This document shows, piece after piece, positions 9,632 through 17,689 of a stretch of DNA of 64,000 nucleotides. Source of the DNA: Persephonella sp. KM09-Lau-8. Lineage in GTDB: Bacteria > Aquificota > Aquificia > Aquificales > Hydrogenothermaceae. Under the pieces are notes generated by a model that was not told where the DNA came from, made no database searches, and saw only the letters and a program-made list of their open reading frames with translations. The translations under genes and the position numbers were made by a program. The stretch's first letter is position 1; each line of letters starts with the position of its first letter. The stretch covers positions 1,178,001 to 1,242,000 of the forward strand of contig NZ_JNLL01000001.1 of assembly GCF_000703085.1 (NCBI RefSeq). Direction: 5' to 3'.

Positions 9632-10158
9632 TGAACTTTTCCATCTGTTATATAAAATGTTTCATCATTAATTTTTAGTTTTAAAATCTGGGGAAAAATT
9701 TTTCCTGAGTAGTTTTCGTATTCTTTTCCATCATTTATTATGAAAAAATTTACCTTTTCAAATGTTCCCAGTGTTATTTTTTTAAGACCTGCTCCCCCTA
9801 AATTTCCGTCAATATAAGGAAATTCTTCATAAACAAGCCTGTATTTATCACCTTTTGTTTTTTCTATTTTATACTCTGCCCTGACAGCACCTGTAAAAAA
9901 GACAGGATAAAGGGTGTAAAATGAAATCCCATCATTACCCAGCTTAAAATTTACACCCCTATTTTCTATTTTTGAAAAAAACTGTTTTGTAAGCTGGTTT
10001 TTTACTGAAAGATATTGAATATACTGATTCATTTTTGCTGTAAGCTGGAGATTTCCTTTCATCTCAGATATGAAAACTGAGCCTACCACAGAAAAAACAA
10101 CAAGAAGGAGTATTACAACCAGAAGAAGCTCAAGTAAGGTAAAACCTTTATTTTTCAT
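9628..10158 (-). CDS. gspJ: Type II secretion minor pseudopilin, GspJ-like
   Basis: A 176-aa prepilin-like protein with leader MKNKG and cleavage motif G/FTLLELLLVV followed by a hydrophobic helix, then a beta-rich domain. Glu+5 is present. Size and position between gspI and gspK match GspJ. The four-base ATGA overlap with gspK indicates coupled translation. Confidence 0.8.
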   Translation of the reverse strand: MKNKGFTLLELLLVVILLLVVFSVVGSVFISEMKGNLQLTAKMNQYIQYLSVKNQLTKQFFSKIENRGVNFKLGNDGISFYTLYPVFFTGAVRAEYKIEKTKGDKYRLVYEEFPYIDGNLGGAGLKKITLGTFEKVNFFIINDGKEYENYSGKIFPQILKLKINDETFYITDGKVQ

Positions 10159-10456
10159 AGGTTTTTATTTCCAGAATTTTATGATTGTTTTTATCAAATA
10201 TTGTGTATTTTGTCTGCTTTATACCAAAATCTATGGTTTTTGATTCTTCTTTTAGATGAAATCTGTCTGTTAATGTTTCTGCAGGAATTTTGTAATTTTT
10301 TATTTTAAAAAATTTCATTGCTTCTAATTTTTCAAACTGGGTTTGCAGATCAGCTATATGCTGAGATTGAATTTTTATCAAAACTGTAAATGCTATTGCA
10401 AATATAGTAACAGCAGCAACAACTTCAAGAAGTGTAAAACCTGAATTAGTTTTCAT
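10148..10456 (-). CDS. gspI: Type II secretion minor pseudopilin, GspI-like
   Basis: A 102-aa prepilin-like protein with leader MKTNSG/FTLLEVVAAV. A longer reading starts 13 codons upstream, but those residues lie inside gspG and would give a leader of 18 residues. The ATG at 10456 gives the normal 6-residue prepilin leader, so I chose it. It overlaps the 3' end of gspG by 11 bp. Order and length favour GspI; GspH is the alternative, and no second small pseudopilin gene is present. Confidence 0.75.
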   Translation of the reverse strand: MKTNSGFTLLEVVAAVTIFAIAFTVLIKIQSQHIADLQTQFEKLEAMKFFKIKNYKIPAETLTDRFHLKEESKTIDFGIKQTKYTIFDKNNHKILEIKTYEK

Positions 10457-10856
10457 CCCACACGGATATATCATCTTCTGTTCCCAGCTCACCATCCGGG
10501 CCTTTGGACTTTAGCTCAAATGGATGTTTTTCTGCAGGGGAGATATAAACAAAATCATTTCCCCAGCCGTCCTTTGGAACACTATCAAGATATTTTTTCC
10601 ATTTTTTAGGCTCAGGAGGGGTTTTAGGTTTCTCAACAAGCGCTTTCAATCCTTGTTCTGTGGTTGGATACATACCGTTATCCAACTTATACATCTCCAG
10701 AGCTCTTTTTAGTTCTTTTAGCTGGACTTTTGTTGTTTCTATTTTTGCTTCATCTACTCTCCCTGTTATTCTTGGAATTACCAGAGCTGCAATAAGAGAT
10801 AAAATTACTATTACTACTAATAATTCCAGTAATGTAAAACCTCTTTTCCCTTTCAT
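10446..10856 (-). CDS. gspG: Type II secretion major pseudopilin GspG
   Basis: This is the main subunit of the pseudopilus. It has 136 aa with leader MKGKRG, cleavage before FTLLELLVV, then the conserved GspG body: LDNGMYPTTEQGLKALV (about 56-73), GWGNDFVYISP (about 94-104) and the C-terminal calcium loop GPDGELGTEDDI. It is the first gene of the gsp operon, with an extended -10 promoter just upstream. No separate prepilin peptidase gene (gspO) lies in the window. Confidence 0.97.
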   Translation of the reverse strand: MKGKRGFTLLELLVVIVILSLIAALVIPRITGRVDEAKIETTKVQLKELKRALEMYKLDNGMYPTTEQGLKALVEKPKTPPEPKKWKKYLDSVPKDGWGNDFVYISPAEKHPFELKSKGPDGELGTEDDISVWDEN

Positions 10857-10883
10857 CTGATTTACCTGTAATTTTTTTGCTTA

Positions 10884-10892
10884 ATTATAACA
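10884..10892 (-). promoter_or_regulatory. Extended -10 promoter of the gsp operon
   Basis: Read on the minus strand, TG-T-TATAAT lies here, a perfect extended -10 with no good -35. The start site would be near 10877, about 20 nt before the gspG ATG, so the leader is very short. Confidence 0.6.
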
Positions 10893-11134
10893 TATTCCTT
10901 GTTTTTCAAATTTATTCTGGATATAATCTAATAAGTTAAAGAATTAATAATATGCTATTAAAAACACTTGACTTTTTTAAAAATAGTTTTTATTCTATAA
11001 CCCAATAAACATAAAAGATAAAATTACGGGGGTAGGGGGAGACTGAATACCCTTTTAACACATTTGAGGGAGGGGGGTATCTTATCTTATATTTTATTTT
11101 TCTTGAAATTTAAATCTGTTTTTTTATCCTTATA
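10893..11134. other. Intergenic region between divergent gsp and NO-response operons, with G tracts
   Basis: No gene is seen in this 322-bp divergent spacer (10857-11178). It contains four G tracts on the plus strand at 11028-11032 (G5), 11035-11039 (G5), 11068-11070 (G3) and 11072-11077 (G6), in otherwise very AT-rich DNA. ATACCC at 11049-11054 can pair with GGGTAT at 11075-11080. The role is unknown. Confidence 0.5.
10968..10996 (+). promoter_or_regulatory. Possible sigma-70 promoter upstream of the hemerythrin operon
   Basis: TTGACT, a 17-bp spacer and TATTCT. It would give a long leader (about 175 nt) containing the G-rich tract before the first gene at 11179. A second weak -10 (TAAAAT, 11142-11147) lies nearer to the gene. 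Confidence 0.4.
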
Positions 11135-11163
11135 TTTAAGATAAAATACTCTTAAATCTTAAA
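11135..11163. promoter_or_regulatory. Inverted repeat, possible Rrf2/NsrR-type operator
   Basis: TTTAAGAT, 13 nt, ATCTTAAA form a perfect 8-bp inverted repeat that spans a TAAAAT -10 box and ends 15 bp before the ATG at 11179. The third gene downstream is an Rrf2-family regulator, so autoregulation is plausible. The match to AAGAT-type NsrR half-sites is suggestive only. Confidence 0.4.
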
Positions 11164-11178
11164 TTGAAAGGATGAATC

Positions 11179-11643
11179 ATGGGAAGCATTAATGTTCTTG
11201 TTCTGACAATACATATTCTGGCTGCCTCTTTCTGGATTGGAGGAATGTTGTTTATGGTTCTGGCTTTATCTCCTTATGTTAGAAAACTTCCGAAAGAAAT
11301 CAGTATTCAGGCCTACCAATCAGTTGGCAAAAGATATAGTTTTTGGGGAACTATAATTGGATTACCGGTTTTATTTATAACTGGTGTTTATAACATGCAT
11401 ACAATGGGAATATCCTTTTCTGAATTGATGAATTCAAATAATCCTTATGCTTCCACATTACACCTTAAGATTCACCTTTTTGCTCTTACAGCAATACTTG
11501 CTGCCATTCATGATTTTTACTTAGGGCCTCGTTCCCATTTAAACGAGAAATTTAAAGTATCTGCCAGAATAATTGGAATTGTTAATCTGATTTTAGGCCT
11601 TTTAATCATATACTTGGCCGCAAAGCTTAGATTAGGAGGATAA
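11179..11643 (+). CDS. CopD-like four-helix membrane protein
   Basis: A 154-aa integral membrane protein with four predicted helices (about 5-27, 52-70, 92-115, 127-148). His12 with the following WIGG (18-21) in helix 1, His residues at about 93 and 97 (LHLKIHLF) and His106 resemble the CopD/heme-binding four-helix families. Substrate is unknown. It is the first gene of an operon with hemerythrin and an Rrf2 regulator, which suggests a role in NO or oxygen handling rather than copper import. The TAA overlaps the following ATG. Confidence 0.55.
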   Translation: MGSINVLVLTIHILAASFWIGGMLFMVLALSPYVRKLPKEISIQAYQSVGKRYSFWGTIIGLPVLFITGVYNMHTMGISFSELMNSNNPYASTLHLKIHLFALTAILAAIHDFYLGPRSHLNEKFKVSARIIGIVNLILGLLIIYLAAKLRLGG

Positions 11644-11645
11644 TG

Positions 11646-12101
11646 ATGAGTTTCGAAAAAGTAAAAGAGATACTCAGCCAGTTGACTAAAGAGCATACAA
11701 TACTCTTAAAAAAAGCGGAAGAAATTGAGGAGCAGCTCCAAAATAATTTTTCACAGGAGGCAGTAGAACAGGCAATTAAATTTATTAAAGAGGATATTGG
11801 CGAGCATGCAAGAGTTGAGGAAGAAGATTTAGATGAAGCCTTGCAGGAGGCAGGTATTACAGACTTTGATATTGAAGCTCTTAATTTTGGACACAGGACT
11901 TTAGATGAAATTGCTGAGCATTTTGAGTATCTCGTGGAGTTATACAAAAAAGGGGAAAAGGAATACAGAGGAAAAGATATAAAAGAAGAAATAATCAAAA
12001 CTTTTCATGAATTTTTCCAGACACTAAAAGACCATTTTGTAGAGGAAGAACACTTTTTCTTCCCTGATATCCTGAAATATGACCTTGAGAGGTTCGAGTA
12101 A
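11646..12101 (+). CDS. Hemerythrin-like (HHE cation-binding) protein
   Basis: A cytoplasmic di-iron four-helix protein of about 151 aa. Candidate iron ligands include the His of KEH (about 17), HARVEEE (54-60), GHRTLDEIAEH (83-92) and DHFVEEEH (130-136). Such proteins bind O2 or NO, or act in Fe-S repair (YtfE/RIC type). Two adjacent ATGs exist. The second is 6 nt from AGGAGG and is preferred over the first at 3 nt. It is coupled to the Rrf2 regulator by a one-base overlap, which supports a nitrosative-stress function. Confidence 0.85.
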   Translation: MSFEKVKEILSQLTKEHTILLKKAEEIEEQLQNNFSQEAVEQAIKFIKEDIGEHARVEEEDLDEALQEAGITDFDIEALNFGHRTLDEIAEHFEYLVELYKKGEKEYRGKDIKEEIIKTFHEFFQTLKDHFVEEEHFFFPDILKYDLERFE

Positions 12102-12541
12102 TGCTGTCAGCAGCATGTAAAGACGCTATAAGAGCAATGATATATATATCAAACTTATCAAGAAAAAAGGAACATGCAGGGAAATTTATATCTATTCATA
12201 AAGTAGCAAAAGACCTTGGAATTTCTTTTTATTTTCTGTCAAAAAATCTACAAAAGCTGGTAAAGGCAGGTTTATTAGAATCACACAGAGGCCCTACAGG
12301 AGGAGTTAAGCTTGCCAGAGAACCTTCCAAAATAAAACTTATAGATATAATTGCAGTTATTGATGGTATGGATTTTTTCTCTACATGTATTCTTGGATTT
12401 GAAGAATGTTCAGACGAAAACCCATGTACAGTTCATAATCTATGGGCATCTAAAAGACAGGAGATATATGAACTTTTTAAAAATACCACATTGATGGATG
12501 CTGCTGAAAATATAGAAAAGTTTGAAAATATAAAAGTTTAG
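12101..12541 (+). CDS. Rrf2-family Fe-S regulator (NsrR-like)
   Basis: A 146-aa winged-helix regulator with opening LSAACKDAIRAMIYIS, an HTH over about 30-60, the wing SHRGPTGGVKLAR, and a cysteine cluster C96-x6-C103-x5-C109 for a likely Fe-S cluster. IscR has C-x5-C-x5-C and E. coli NsrR C-x7-C-x5-C, so this spacing is intermediate. The hemerythrin neighbour and the NO reductase 1 kb downstream favour an NsrR-type NO sensor. It may act on the inverted repeat at 11135-11163. Confidence 0.8.
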   Translation: MLSAACKDAIRAMIYISNLSRKKEHAGKFISIHKVAKDLGISFYFLSKNLQKLVKAGLLESHRGPTGGVKLAREPSKIKLIDIIAVIDGMDFFSTCILGFEECSDENPCTVHNLWASKRQEIYELFKNTTLMDAAENIEKFENIKV

Positions 12542-12550
12542 GAGGAGAAA

Positions 12551-12871
12551 ATGGCTTTAAAAATCTATCCTGTATCAGAAAAATTTAATCCTGAAAGACC
12601 TCTTTCAGAAAAACTTATAGCTACAGATAATCTCGTTGTTGTTCATTTTTATCTTAAATCCGGTCAGAAAATTCCGCTACATGTATCTAAATCCGAAGTG
12701 TTTGTAACGGTCTTGAAAGGAAAGGGTAAATTTTACTATGGAGATGAAAACAGTTATGAAATATTACAAGAAGAGGAAAGCCTTTATTACCAGTCAGAGG
12801 AACCACATGGTTTTGAAGCTGAAGAAGATATGATAGTGCAGGCAATTATAACTCCAAATCCACAGAAATAG
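12551..12871 (+). CDS. Small cupin-domain protein
   Basis: A single-domain cupin of 106 aa. The first motif reads GQKIPLHVSKSEVFVTVLKGKGKFYYG (about 36-62) and the second EEPHGFEAEEDMIVQAI (about 82-99), giving His residues at about 43 and 85 and Glu at about 47 as possible metal ligands. The reaction is unknown. AGGAGG precedes the ATG, and the gene is the last of the hemerythrin/Rrf2 operon. Confidence 0.75.
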   Translation: MALKIYPVSEKFNPERPLSEKLIATDNLVVVHFYLKSGQKIPLHVSKSEVFVTVLKGKGKFYYGDENSYEILQEEESLYYQSEEPHGFEAEEDMIVQAIITPNPQK

Positions 12872-12881
12872 TTCAGTCTCC

Positions 12882-12895
12882 TTGATTCAGGTCAA
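12882..12895 (+). promoter_or_regulatory. FNR/DNR-type operator of the NO reductase operon
   Basis: TTGAT-TCAG-GTCAA matches the TTGAT-N4-ATCAA consensus at nine of ten positions. A -10-like TTTAAT at 12916-12921 places the site about 40 bp before the start, the class II activator position. The likely activator is the Crp/Fnr protein at 34494. Confidence 0.75.
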
Positions 12896-12963
12896 TGCAA
12901 TATAGGTCTAACCAATTTAATTTAAGACAAAAAAGTATGAAATACTCGCAATGAGGAAATTGA

Positions 12964-13086
12964 TTGAAAGAATGGACTTCGAAACAATGGGCAATAGTAA
13001 TATCGCTGGCCATTTTTCTTGCAGCTTCTTTCCTTGCTCTGGCGGGACCTTGTGTAATTGCAATCATAAGAATGTTAGGAGGATGA
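12964..13086 (+). CDS. 40-aa single-helix membrane peptide of the nor operon
   Basis: A short ORF starts at TTG, 7 nt after GAGG, and an in-frame TGA lies directly before it. The product has a charged start (MKEWTSKQW), one strong membrane helix (about 10-36, AIVISLAIFLAASFLALAG) and a C-terminal IIRMLGG. It is the first gene after the FNR-type operator and ends 7 bp before the next ORF, whose AGGAGG is made by its own last codons. It may be a small subunit or assembly peptide of the NO reductase. No family was recognised. Confidence 0.6.
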   Translation: MKEWTSKQWAIVISLAIFLAASFLALAGPCVIAIIRMLGG

Positions 13087-13093
13087 CGTTTTA

Positions 13094-13504
13094 ATGCTGG
13101 AAGTAGGTTCATGGTTATGGAAACTGTCTTACATGATTCATGTAATTTCAAATGCAGGTTTTTTCGGAATAGCCCTTGTTTTCACAATGGGAAATGAAGA
13201 AATATTAAAAGAACATATTGTCAAAAAATACTTAAAAATAGCTTTTACCCTTGTTTTATTAACAGGTGCCACAGGTATTCTTCTTCTTTCAATACTGACA
13301 ATGACAGGAATGGATGATTTAACTTCCAATCCTATGGGACAAAGTGCTCTTGCTATGATTGCTGGTTATGTTGTGGTTCTTTTTGTCATATCACTTGCTC
13401 TTATTTATAAAGGAGGTGAAGCAAGGATATACAAAAATCTCTTTGGGATTATGTTTTTCAGTTATTTAGTTGTGTATTTGATAAGAGTTTATTTAACTAC
13501 ATAG
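13094..13504 (+). CDS. Small membrane protein of the NO reductase operon
   Basis: A 136-aa protein with four predicted membrane helices (about 12-30, 46-68, 82-105, 113-133). His16 sits in the first helix (MIHVISNAGFFG). I do not recognise the family with certainty; it resembles small subunits found near heme-copper oxidases. It lies 7 bp after the 40-aa peptide and 13 bp before norZ, so an accessory role to the NO reductase is inferred from context only. Confidence 0.6.
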   Translation: MLEVGSWLWKLSYMIHVISNAGFFGIALVFTMGNEEILKEHIVKKYLKIAFTLVLLTGATGILLLSILTMTGMDDLTSNPMGQSALAMIAGYVVVLFVISLALIYKGGEARIYKNLFGIMFFSYLVVYLIRVYLTT

Positions 13505-13517
13505 GAGGGTTTAGGAG

Positions 13518-15821
13518 ATGAGTAACCTAACAGATGCAGCTGCAAAGAAATGGTTCCTGATTTTCGTTCTATCCACTATAGCGGCTGTAGGTATTTTCCT
13601 GTATCTCACAGTCGACCAGATTAAAAATGTTCCACCTATTCCGAAGGAGGTGAAGGGTACCCAGACACTTTACACGTATGATGACATTGTTCAAGGTAAA
13701 GCTTATTTCCAGAAATACGTTATTATGAACCATGGAACTCTCCTTGGTAACGGTGCTTATATGGGCCCTGATTACACAGCATGGATACTACATGAAAAGA
13801 TAGTTCACCTCCAGAATATCTACGCACAGAAAAAGTATGGAAAAGACTACAACAGTCTTTCCAAAGAGGAAAAGGCACAGATTGATTATCTGGTGACAGA
13901 AGATGTCCGTCAGAAATCTATACTCAAGGATGGTGTTACACAGGTAACTCCTGAACATGAGCAGGCATATCTTGCAGCCAAGAAAAAACTGGTCGAGTTT
14001 CTTGTAAAAGGAAATCCAAATTATGCATGGGTTGGTGGAATCATTAAACCTGAAGAAGCTGATAAGATTGCTGATTTCGTAGACTGGACTACACTTGTTG
14101 CTGTAACACCAAGACCTGGAATGGAACCTAAAGAGGATGTATCTGTTATTAAATCACTGGGAGGCTCTCTAAATGTTTATAAAGCACTGAATATGCATCC
14201 TACTTATACTAATAACTGGCCTCCTGAACCTGCAATTGGTCTGGATGTTGGATACTCTTCCTTATTCTGGTCATTAGTTGCATTTATGGCATGTTGGGCA
14301 TTAACAATCGTTGTAATGTGGGCTTTCTATGACTACTTCCTGAAGTTTGATACAGAAAAAGAATACTCTGAAGCTCTAAAAATAACAAAACTCACTCCAA
14401 TGCAACAAAAAGTTATCAAATACGTTCCTCTTGTTCCATTATTCTTCGTGCTTCAAACATTGATGGGTGGTTATATGGCTCACCTGTTTGCAGACCCAAG
14501 CCATAACTGGATTATACCTCAGGCTCTCTTTCCATTTAACGTAGCAAGGGAGTTCCACCTTAACCTTGCTGTTCTGTGGATTGCAATAGGATGGCTTGCT
14601 GGAGGATTATTCGTGGCACCTCTTGCATCTGGAGGAAAAGACTTCAAATTCCCAATAGCTGTTGATATCTTATGGGTAGCTCTTCTTATTGTTGGTGGTG
14701 GTGGTCTGATAGGTCTTTGGCTTGGTGCCCTTGGAAAACTTCCAGATGACTTGTGGTTCTGGCTTGGTTCAGAAGGTAGAGAATATATTGAATTGGGTAG
14801 AGTATGGGATATTGGTCTTGTTATAGGTCTGGTTCTGTGGTTTACGATAGTCTTTTTCACCGTCAGACAGGCTGAAAAAGTTACTCCACCGCTTCAAATG
14901 ATGATATGGTCTGCATTTGCCATCGCTGTTCTGTATATGGCTGGAATGGCACCTCTTCACAAAATAATGCCAAACTTTACAATTGATGACTACTTTAGAT
15001 GGTGGGTTGTTCACCTCTGGGTTGAAAATACATTTGAGTTATTTGCAGCTGGAACTCTGGCATTCCTGACAGTTGCACTGGGACTTGTAAGTGCAAGATT
15101 TGCGACAATTATGATGTTCTTCGAGGCATTCCTGATTGTTGCTGCAGGAACAATAGGAACTGGTCACCACTACTTCTGGATGGGTGAGAATGAATACTGG
15201 ATTGCATGGGGTGGTGTTCTATCATCTCTTGAACCATTACCACTGGTTATCCTTATGATTGAAGCTACAAAAGAGTATCTTCATATCAAGAAAAAAGGAG
15301 AAGCATTCCCATTCAGAATGGCATTCCTCTGGCTTGCAGGTTCAGCATTCCTTAACTGGCTTGGTGCTGGTTTCTACGGAATGTTAATTAACCTGCCAAT
15401 TGTTAACTACTATGAACACGGAACATATTTTGGAATGGCTCATGGACACGTGGCACTCCTTGGTGCATTCGGATATATCTCAATAGCATTCCTGTACCTT
15501 ATTGCCAGAGCAAATGCACTGGCTAAAGGTCTCCACTGGGATGAAAAAGTTTCAAATCTGGCGTTCTGGCTTACAACAGGTGGCATATTCATCTTTGCAT
15601 TCCCTGTTCTTGTAATTGGTGAAAAACAAATGGAATGGGCTTTCAACTACGGATATTGGGTAGCAAGAACAAGAGAAGTTCTCGAAGGAATGGGATTCTG
15701 GCTCTGGGTAAGATTACTACCTGACCTTATGATAATAGCTGGTGCAGTTCTGCTTCTGGTAGATCTGGTATACAAACTCTATCTATCTAAAAAAGAAGCT
15801 ACAGCTACTGCAACAGCATAA
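13518..15821 (+). CDS. norZ: Quinol-dependent nitric oxide reductase (qNor)
   Basis: It reduces 2 NO to N2O using quinol at the inner membrane. The 767 aa combine a NorC-like N-terminal periplasmic part without a c-heme motif (about 30-230, with GKAYFQKYVIMNHGTLLGNGAYMGPDYT) and a NorB-like 12-helix core. Core motifs are VVHLWVENTFEL (about 496-508), GTGHHYFWMGENEYW (about 548) and HGHVALLGAFG (about 641), which hold the heme b, heme b3 and FeB ligands. The lack of CxxCH in the N-terminal part marks the quinol type. Expression probably depends on the operator at 12882. A strong terminator follows. Confidence 0.96.
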   Translation: MSNLTDAAAKKWFLIFVLSTIAAVGIFLYLTVDQIKNVPPIPKEVKGTQTLYTYDDIVQGKAYFQKYVIMNHGTLLGNGAYMGPDYTAWILHEKIVHLQNIYAQKKYGKDYNSLSKEEKAQIDYLVTEDVRQKSILKDGVTQVTPEHEQAYLAAKKKLVEFLVKGNPNYAWVGGIIKPEEADKIADFVDWTTLVAVTPRPGMEPKEDVSVIKSLGGSLNVYKALNMHPTYTNNWPPEPAIGLDVGYSSLFWSLVAFMACWALTIVVMWAFYDYFLKFDTEKEYSEALKITKLTPMQQKVIKYVPLVPLFFVLQTLMGGYMAHLFADPSHNWIIPQALFPFNVAREFHLNLAVLWIAIGWLAGGLFVAPLASGGKDFKFPIAVDILWVALLIVGGGGLIGLWLGALGKLPDDLWFWLGSEGREYIELGRVWDIGLVIGLVLWFTIVFFTVRQAEKVTPPLQMMIWSAFAIAVLYMAGMAPLHKIMPNFTIDDYFRWWVVHLWVENTFELFAAGTLAFLTVALGLVSARFATIMMFFEAFLIVAAGTIGTGHHYFWMGENEYWIAWGGVLSSLEPLPLVILMIEATKEYLHIKKKGEAFPFRMAFLWLAGSAFLNWLGAGFYGMLINLPIVNYYEHGTYFGMAHGHVALLGAFGYISIAFLYLIARANALAKGLHWDEKVSNLAFWLTTGGIFIFAFPVLVIGEKQMEWAFNYGYWVARTREVLEGMGFWLWVRLLPDLMIIAGAVLLLVDLVYKLYLSKKEATATATA

Positions 15822-15824
15822 ACT

Positions 15825-15850
15825 AAAAAGCCCCCGAAAGGGGGCTTTTT
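15825..15850. terminator. Bidirectional Rho-independent terminator
   Basis: An 11-bp perfect stem (AAAAAGCCCCC / GGGGGCTTTTT) around a GAAA loop. Both strands carry U runs, so it can end norZ transcription on plus and nir operon transcription on minus. Confidence 0.95.
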
Positions 15851-15909
15851 TAATATTCATAAAAAAAATTCACTTTAAGCTATTTAAATTTAATCTGCTA
15901 AATTAACTT

Positions 15910-16926
15910 TTAATCTGAATACTTACTTTCCCAGTTATAAAACTCATCTGAAAAATACTTAATTCTTCTTTTCTTGAATTCTGTAGTTGAGTAGAGGATT
16001 AGATAGTCCTGTATTCCTTCTTCCTGGGCAATATCTTTAACAAATTCTTCCAGTTCTTCTTTTGTCTGGGCATGTATCATGGAAAAAAGAGGATATCTCC
16101 AGTGTTCATTGGTTGTTCTTTTGTAGCAATGGGTTACGGCTTTGTAAGATGCCAGTTTATATCCAAGTTCATCAATTTTTTCTTCTGGAACATTCCATAC
16201 AGTCATTCCATTAGCTTTAAAGCCTACTTTCCTGTGATACAGGATTGCTGCAAATCTCCTCATAAGCCCTGCTTTCAGATATAAATTCAGTTTTTCCAGT
16301 AAATAGTCCTGGGCTATCCCCAATTGTCTGGCATATTCCTCAAATGGATTTTCTACAAGGGGGATATCTTCCTGAGATATCTTTATAATCTCTTTGTCTT
16401 CTTCTTGAAGCTGATAATCAATTTTTGTTCTGGTTTTCTTTATTTTTTCTTTTTTCTTTGTTCCTTCTGTGTCCAGTTTAACTCCTATCTTATACAGTTT
16501 TTCTGTTCTTAAAATTGCATACTGTTTGATATTATTTTTTTCGGCAATTAATTGAACAATTTTTTCAAGCCCAAGACTACTGTCTGGTGGAACTGCTATG
16601 GTAAACCACAGGTTAAATTCATGGGTTCTTTCATAGTTGTGGCTTACTCCCGGATGGGAATTAACAAATTGGGCAACTTTTTCAATATCATCTTCCACTT
16701 TGAAAGCCACAAGTGAACTGTCATATCCAAGGGATTTTGTATCATAAATGGGAGAAATCTGTCTTATGATTTTTCCTTCTTTTAAATTTCTGACTACATC
16801 CAGATATTCTGATTGTGAAATACCAATCTCAGATGCCAATTTTTCAAAAGGTCTTTCTACTATTGGAATTCCTTCCTGTAATTGAGAAATTACCTTTTTT
16901 TCTATATCTGATAGTGTAGCTATCAT
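15910..16926 (-). CDS. nirDL: Two-domain siroheme decarboxylase (NirDL type)
   Basis: It decarboxylates siroheme to 12,18-didecarboxysiroheme in heme d1 synthesis. The 338-aa protein is a tandem of two Lrp/AsnC-like units (about 1-155 and 175-338), each with a helix-turn-helix-like start (PIVERPFEKLASEIGIS; PLVENPFEEYARQLGIA) and a ferredoxin-like half. The second unit has RRFAAILYHRKVGFKANGM, typical of NirL/NirG/AhbB. In Pseudomonas these are separate nirD, L, G and H genes; here one fused gene does the job. It overlaps cobA by 4 bp. Confidence 0.9.
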   Translation of the reverse strand: MIATLSDIEKKVISQLQEGIPIVERPFEKLASEIGISQSEYLDVVRNLKEGKIIRQISPIYDTKSLGYDSSLVAFKVEDDIEKVAQFVNSHPGVSHNYERTHEFNLWFTIAVPPDSSLGLEKIVQLIAEKNNIKQYAILRTEKLYKIGVKLDTEGTKKKEKIKKTRTKIDYQLQEEDKEIIKISQEDIPLVENPFEEYARQLGIAQDYLLEKLNLYLKAGLMRRFAAILYHRKVGFKANGMTVWNVPEEKIDELGYKLASYKAVTHCYKRTTNEHWRYPLFSMIHAQTKEELEEFVKDIAQEEGIQDYLILYSTTEFKKRRIKYFSDEFYNWESKYSD

Positions 16927-17675
16927 ATCTCCACCTTTTTTAAGTTTTCTTCAAACCAGCTTATTTTGTCTTTTAGGTTAACCACTTCTCCAACAAGGAA
17001 AATAGCAGGTGGATAAACTTTCACCTTTCCTTCGGCCACTTCTTTTAATGTTGCTGTGATTTCTTTTTGTTCCTTGGTTGTACCTTTTTCTATAAAGATA
17101 ACAGGTGTTTCAGGAGATCTTCCTGCTTCTATTAGATACTGGGCTATCTTTTCCCTATTTGCAACTCCCATCAGGAAGATAACAGTATCAATTTTTGATA
17201 AGGCATCCCAGTTAATATCCGGAAACTGGCCTTTTGAGCCATGTCCTGTCACAACTGCAAAAGAAGAAGCAACTCCACGATGGGTAACAGGAACCCCTGC
17301 ATATTCAGGGACAGAAATGGCAGAGGTTATTCCTGGAACTATTTCATAAGGAATTCCTTTTTCTTTTAGAAAAATAGCCTCTTCACCACCTCTACCAAAT
17401 ACAAAAGGGTCTCCACCTTTAAGGCGAACAACAATATCATTTTTAGTGGCGAACTCGTATATCAGAAAATTTATTTTATCCTGCTCTAAGATATGCTTTC
17501 CATCTTCTTTGCCTACATATATAAGCTCACAACCGGGTTTTGCATAAAATAGGATTTCTGGATTAACAAGTCTGTCATAAAGTATCACATCCGCTTCTTT
17601 CAAAACCCTTACAGCCTTTACCGTTAAAAGCTCCGGGTCTCCTGGTCCTGCTCCGACAATATAAACCTTACCCAT
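16923..17675 (-). CDS. cobA: Uroporphyrinogen-III C-methyltransferase (CobA/NirE)
   Basis: It transfers two methyl groups from SAM to uroporphyrinogen III, giving precorrin-2 for siroheme and heme d1. The 250-aa single-domain form shows VYIVGAGPGDPELLTVKA at the start, YDRLVNPEIL (about 33), RLKGGDPFVFGRGGEE (about 84-99) and PGITSAISVPEYAGVPVTHRG (about 113-133). It has no CysG dehydrogenase domain, so precorrin-2 dehydrogenase must come from elsewhere. Within the nir operon it acts as NirE. Confidence 0.95.
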   Translation of the reverse strand: MGKVYIVGAGPGDPELLTVKAVRVLKEADVILYDRLVNPEILFYAKPGCELIYVGKEDGKHILEQDKINFLIYEFATKNDIVVRLKGGDPFVFGRGGEEAIFLKEKGIPYEIVPGITSAISVPEYAGVPVTHRGVASSFAVVTGHGSKGQFPDINWDALSKIDTVIFLMGVANREKIAQYLIEAGRSPETPVIFIEKGTTKEQKEITATLKEVAEGKVKVYPPAIFLVGEVVNLKDKISWFEENLKKVEI

Positions 17676-17689
17676 GACAGTATCCCCCT

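Noticed and set aside
12972-13097. Alternative ORF in another frame (ATG in GAATGGACT) over the 40-aa nor peptide
   Set aside because: Its product is Cys/Asn-rich without pattern and lacks a ribosome site; the TTG frame gives a clean membrane helix and a good GAGG.
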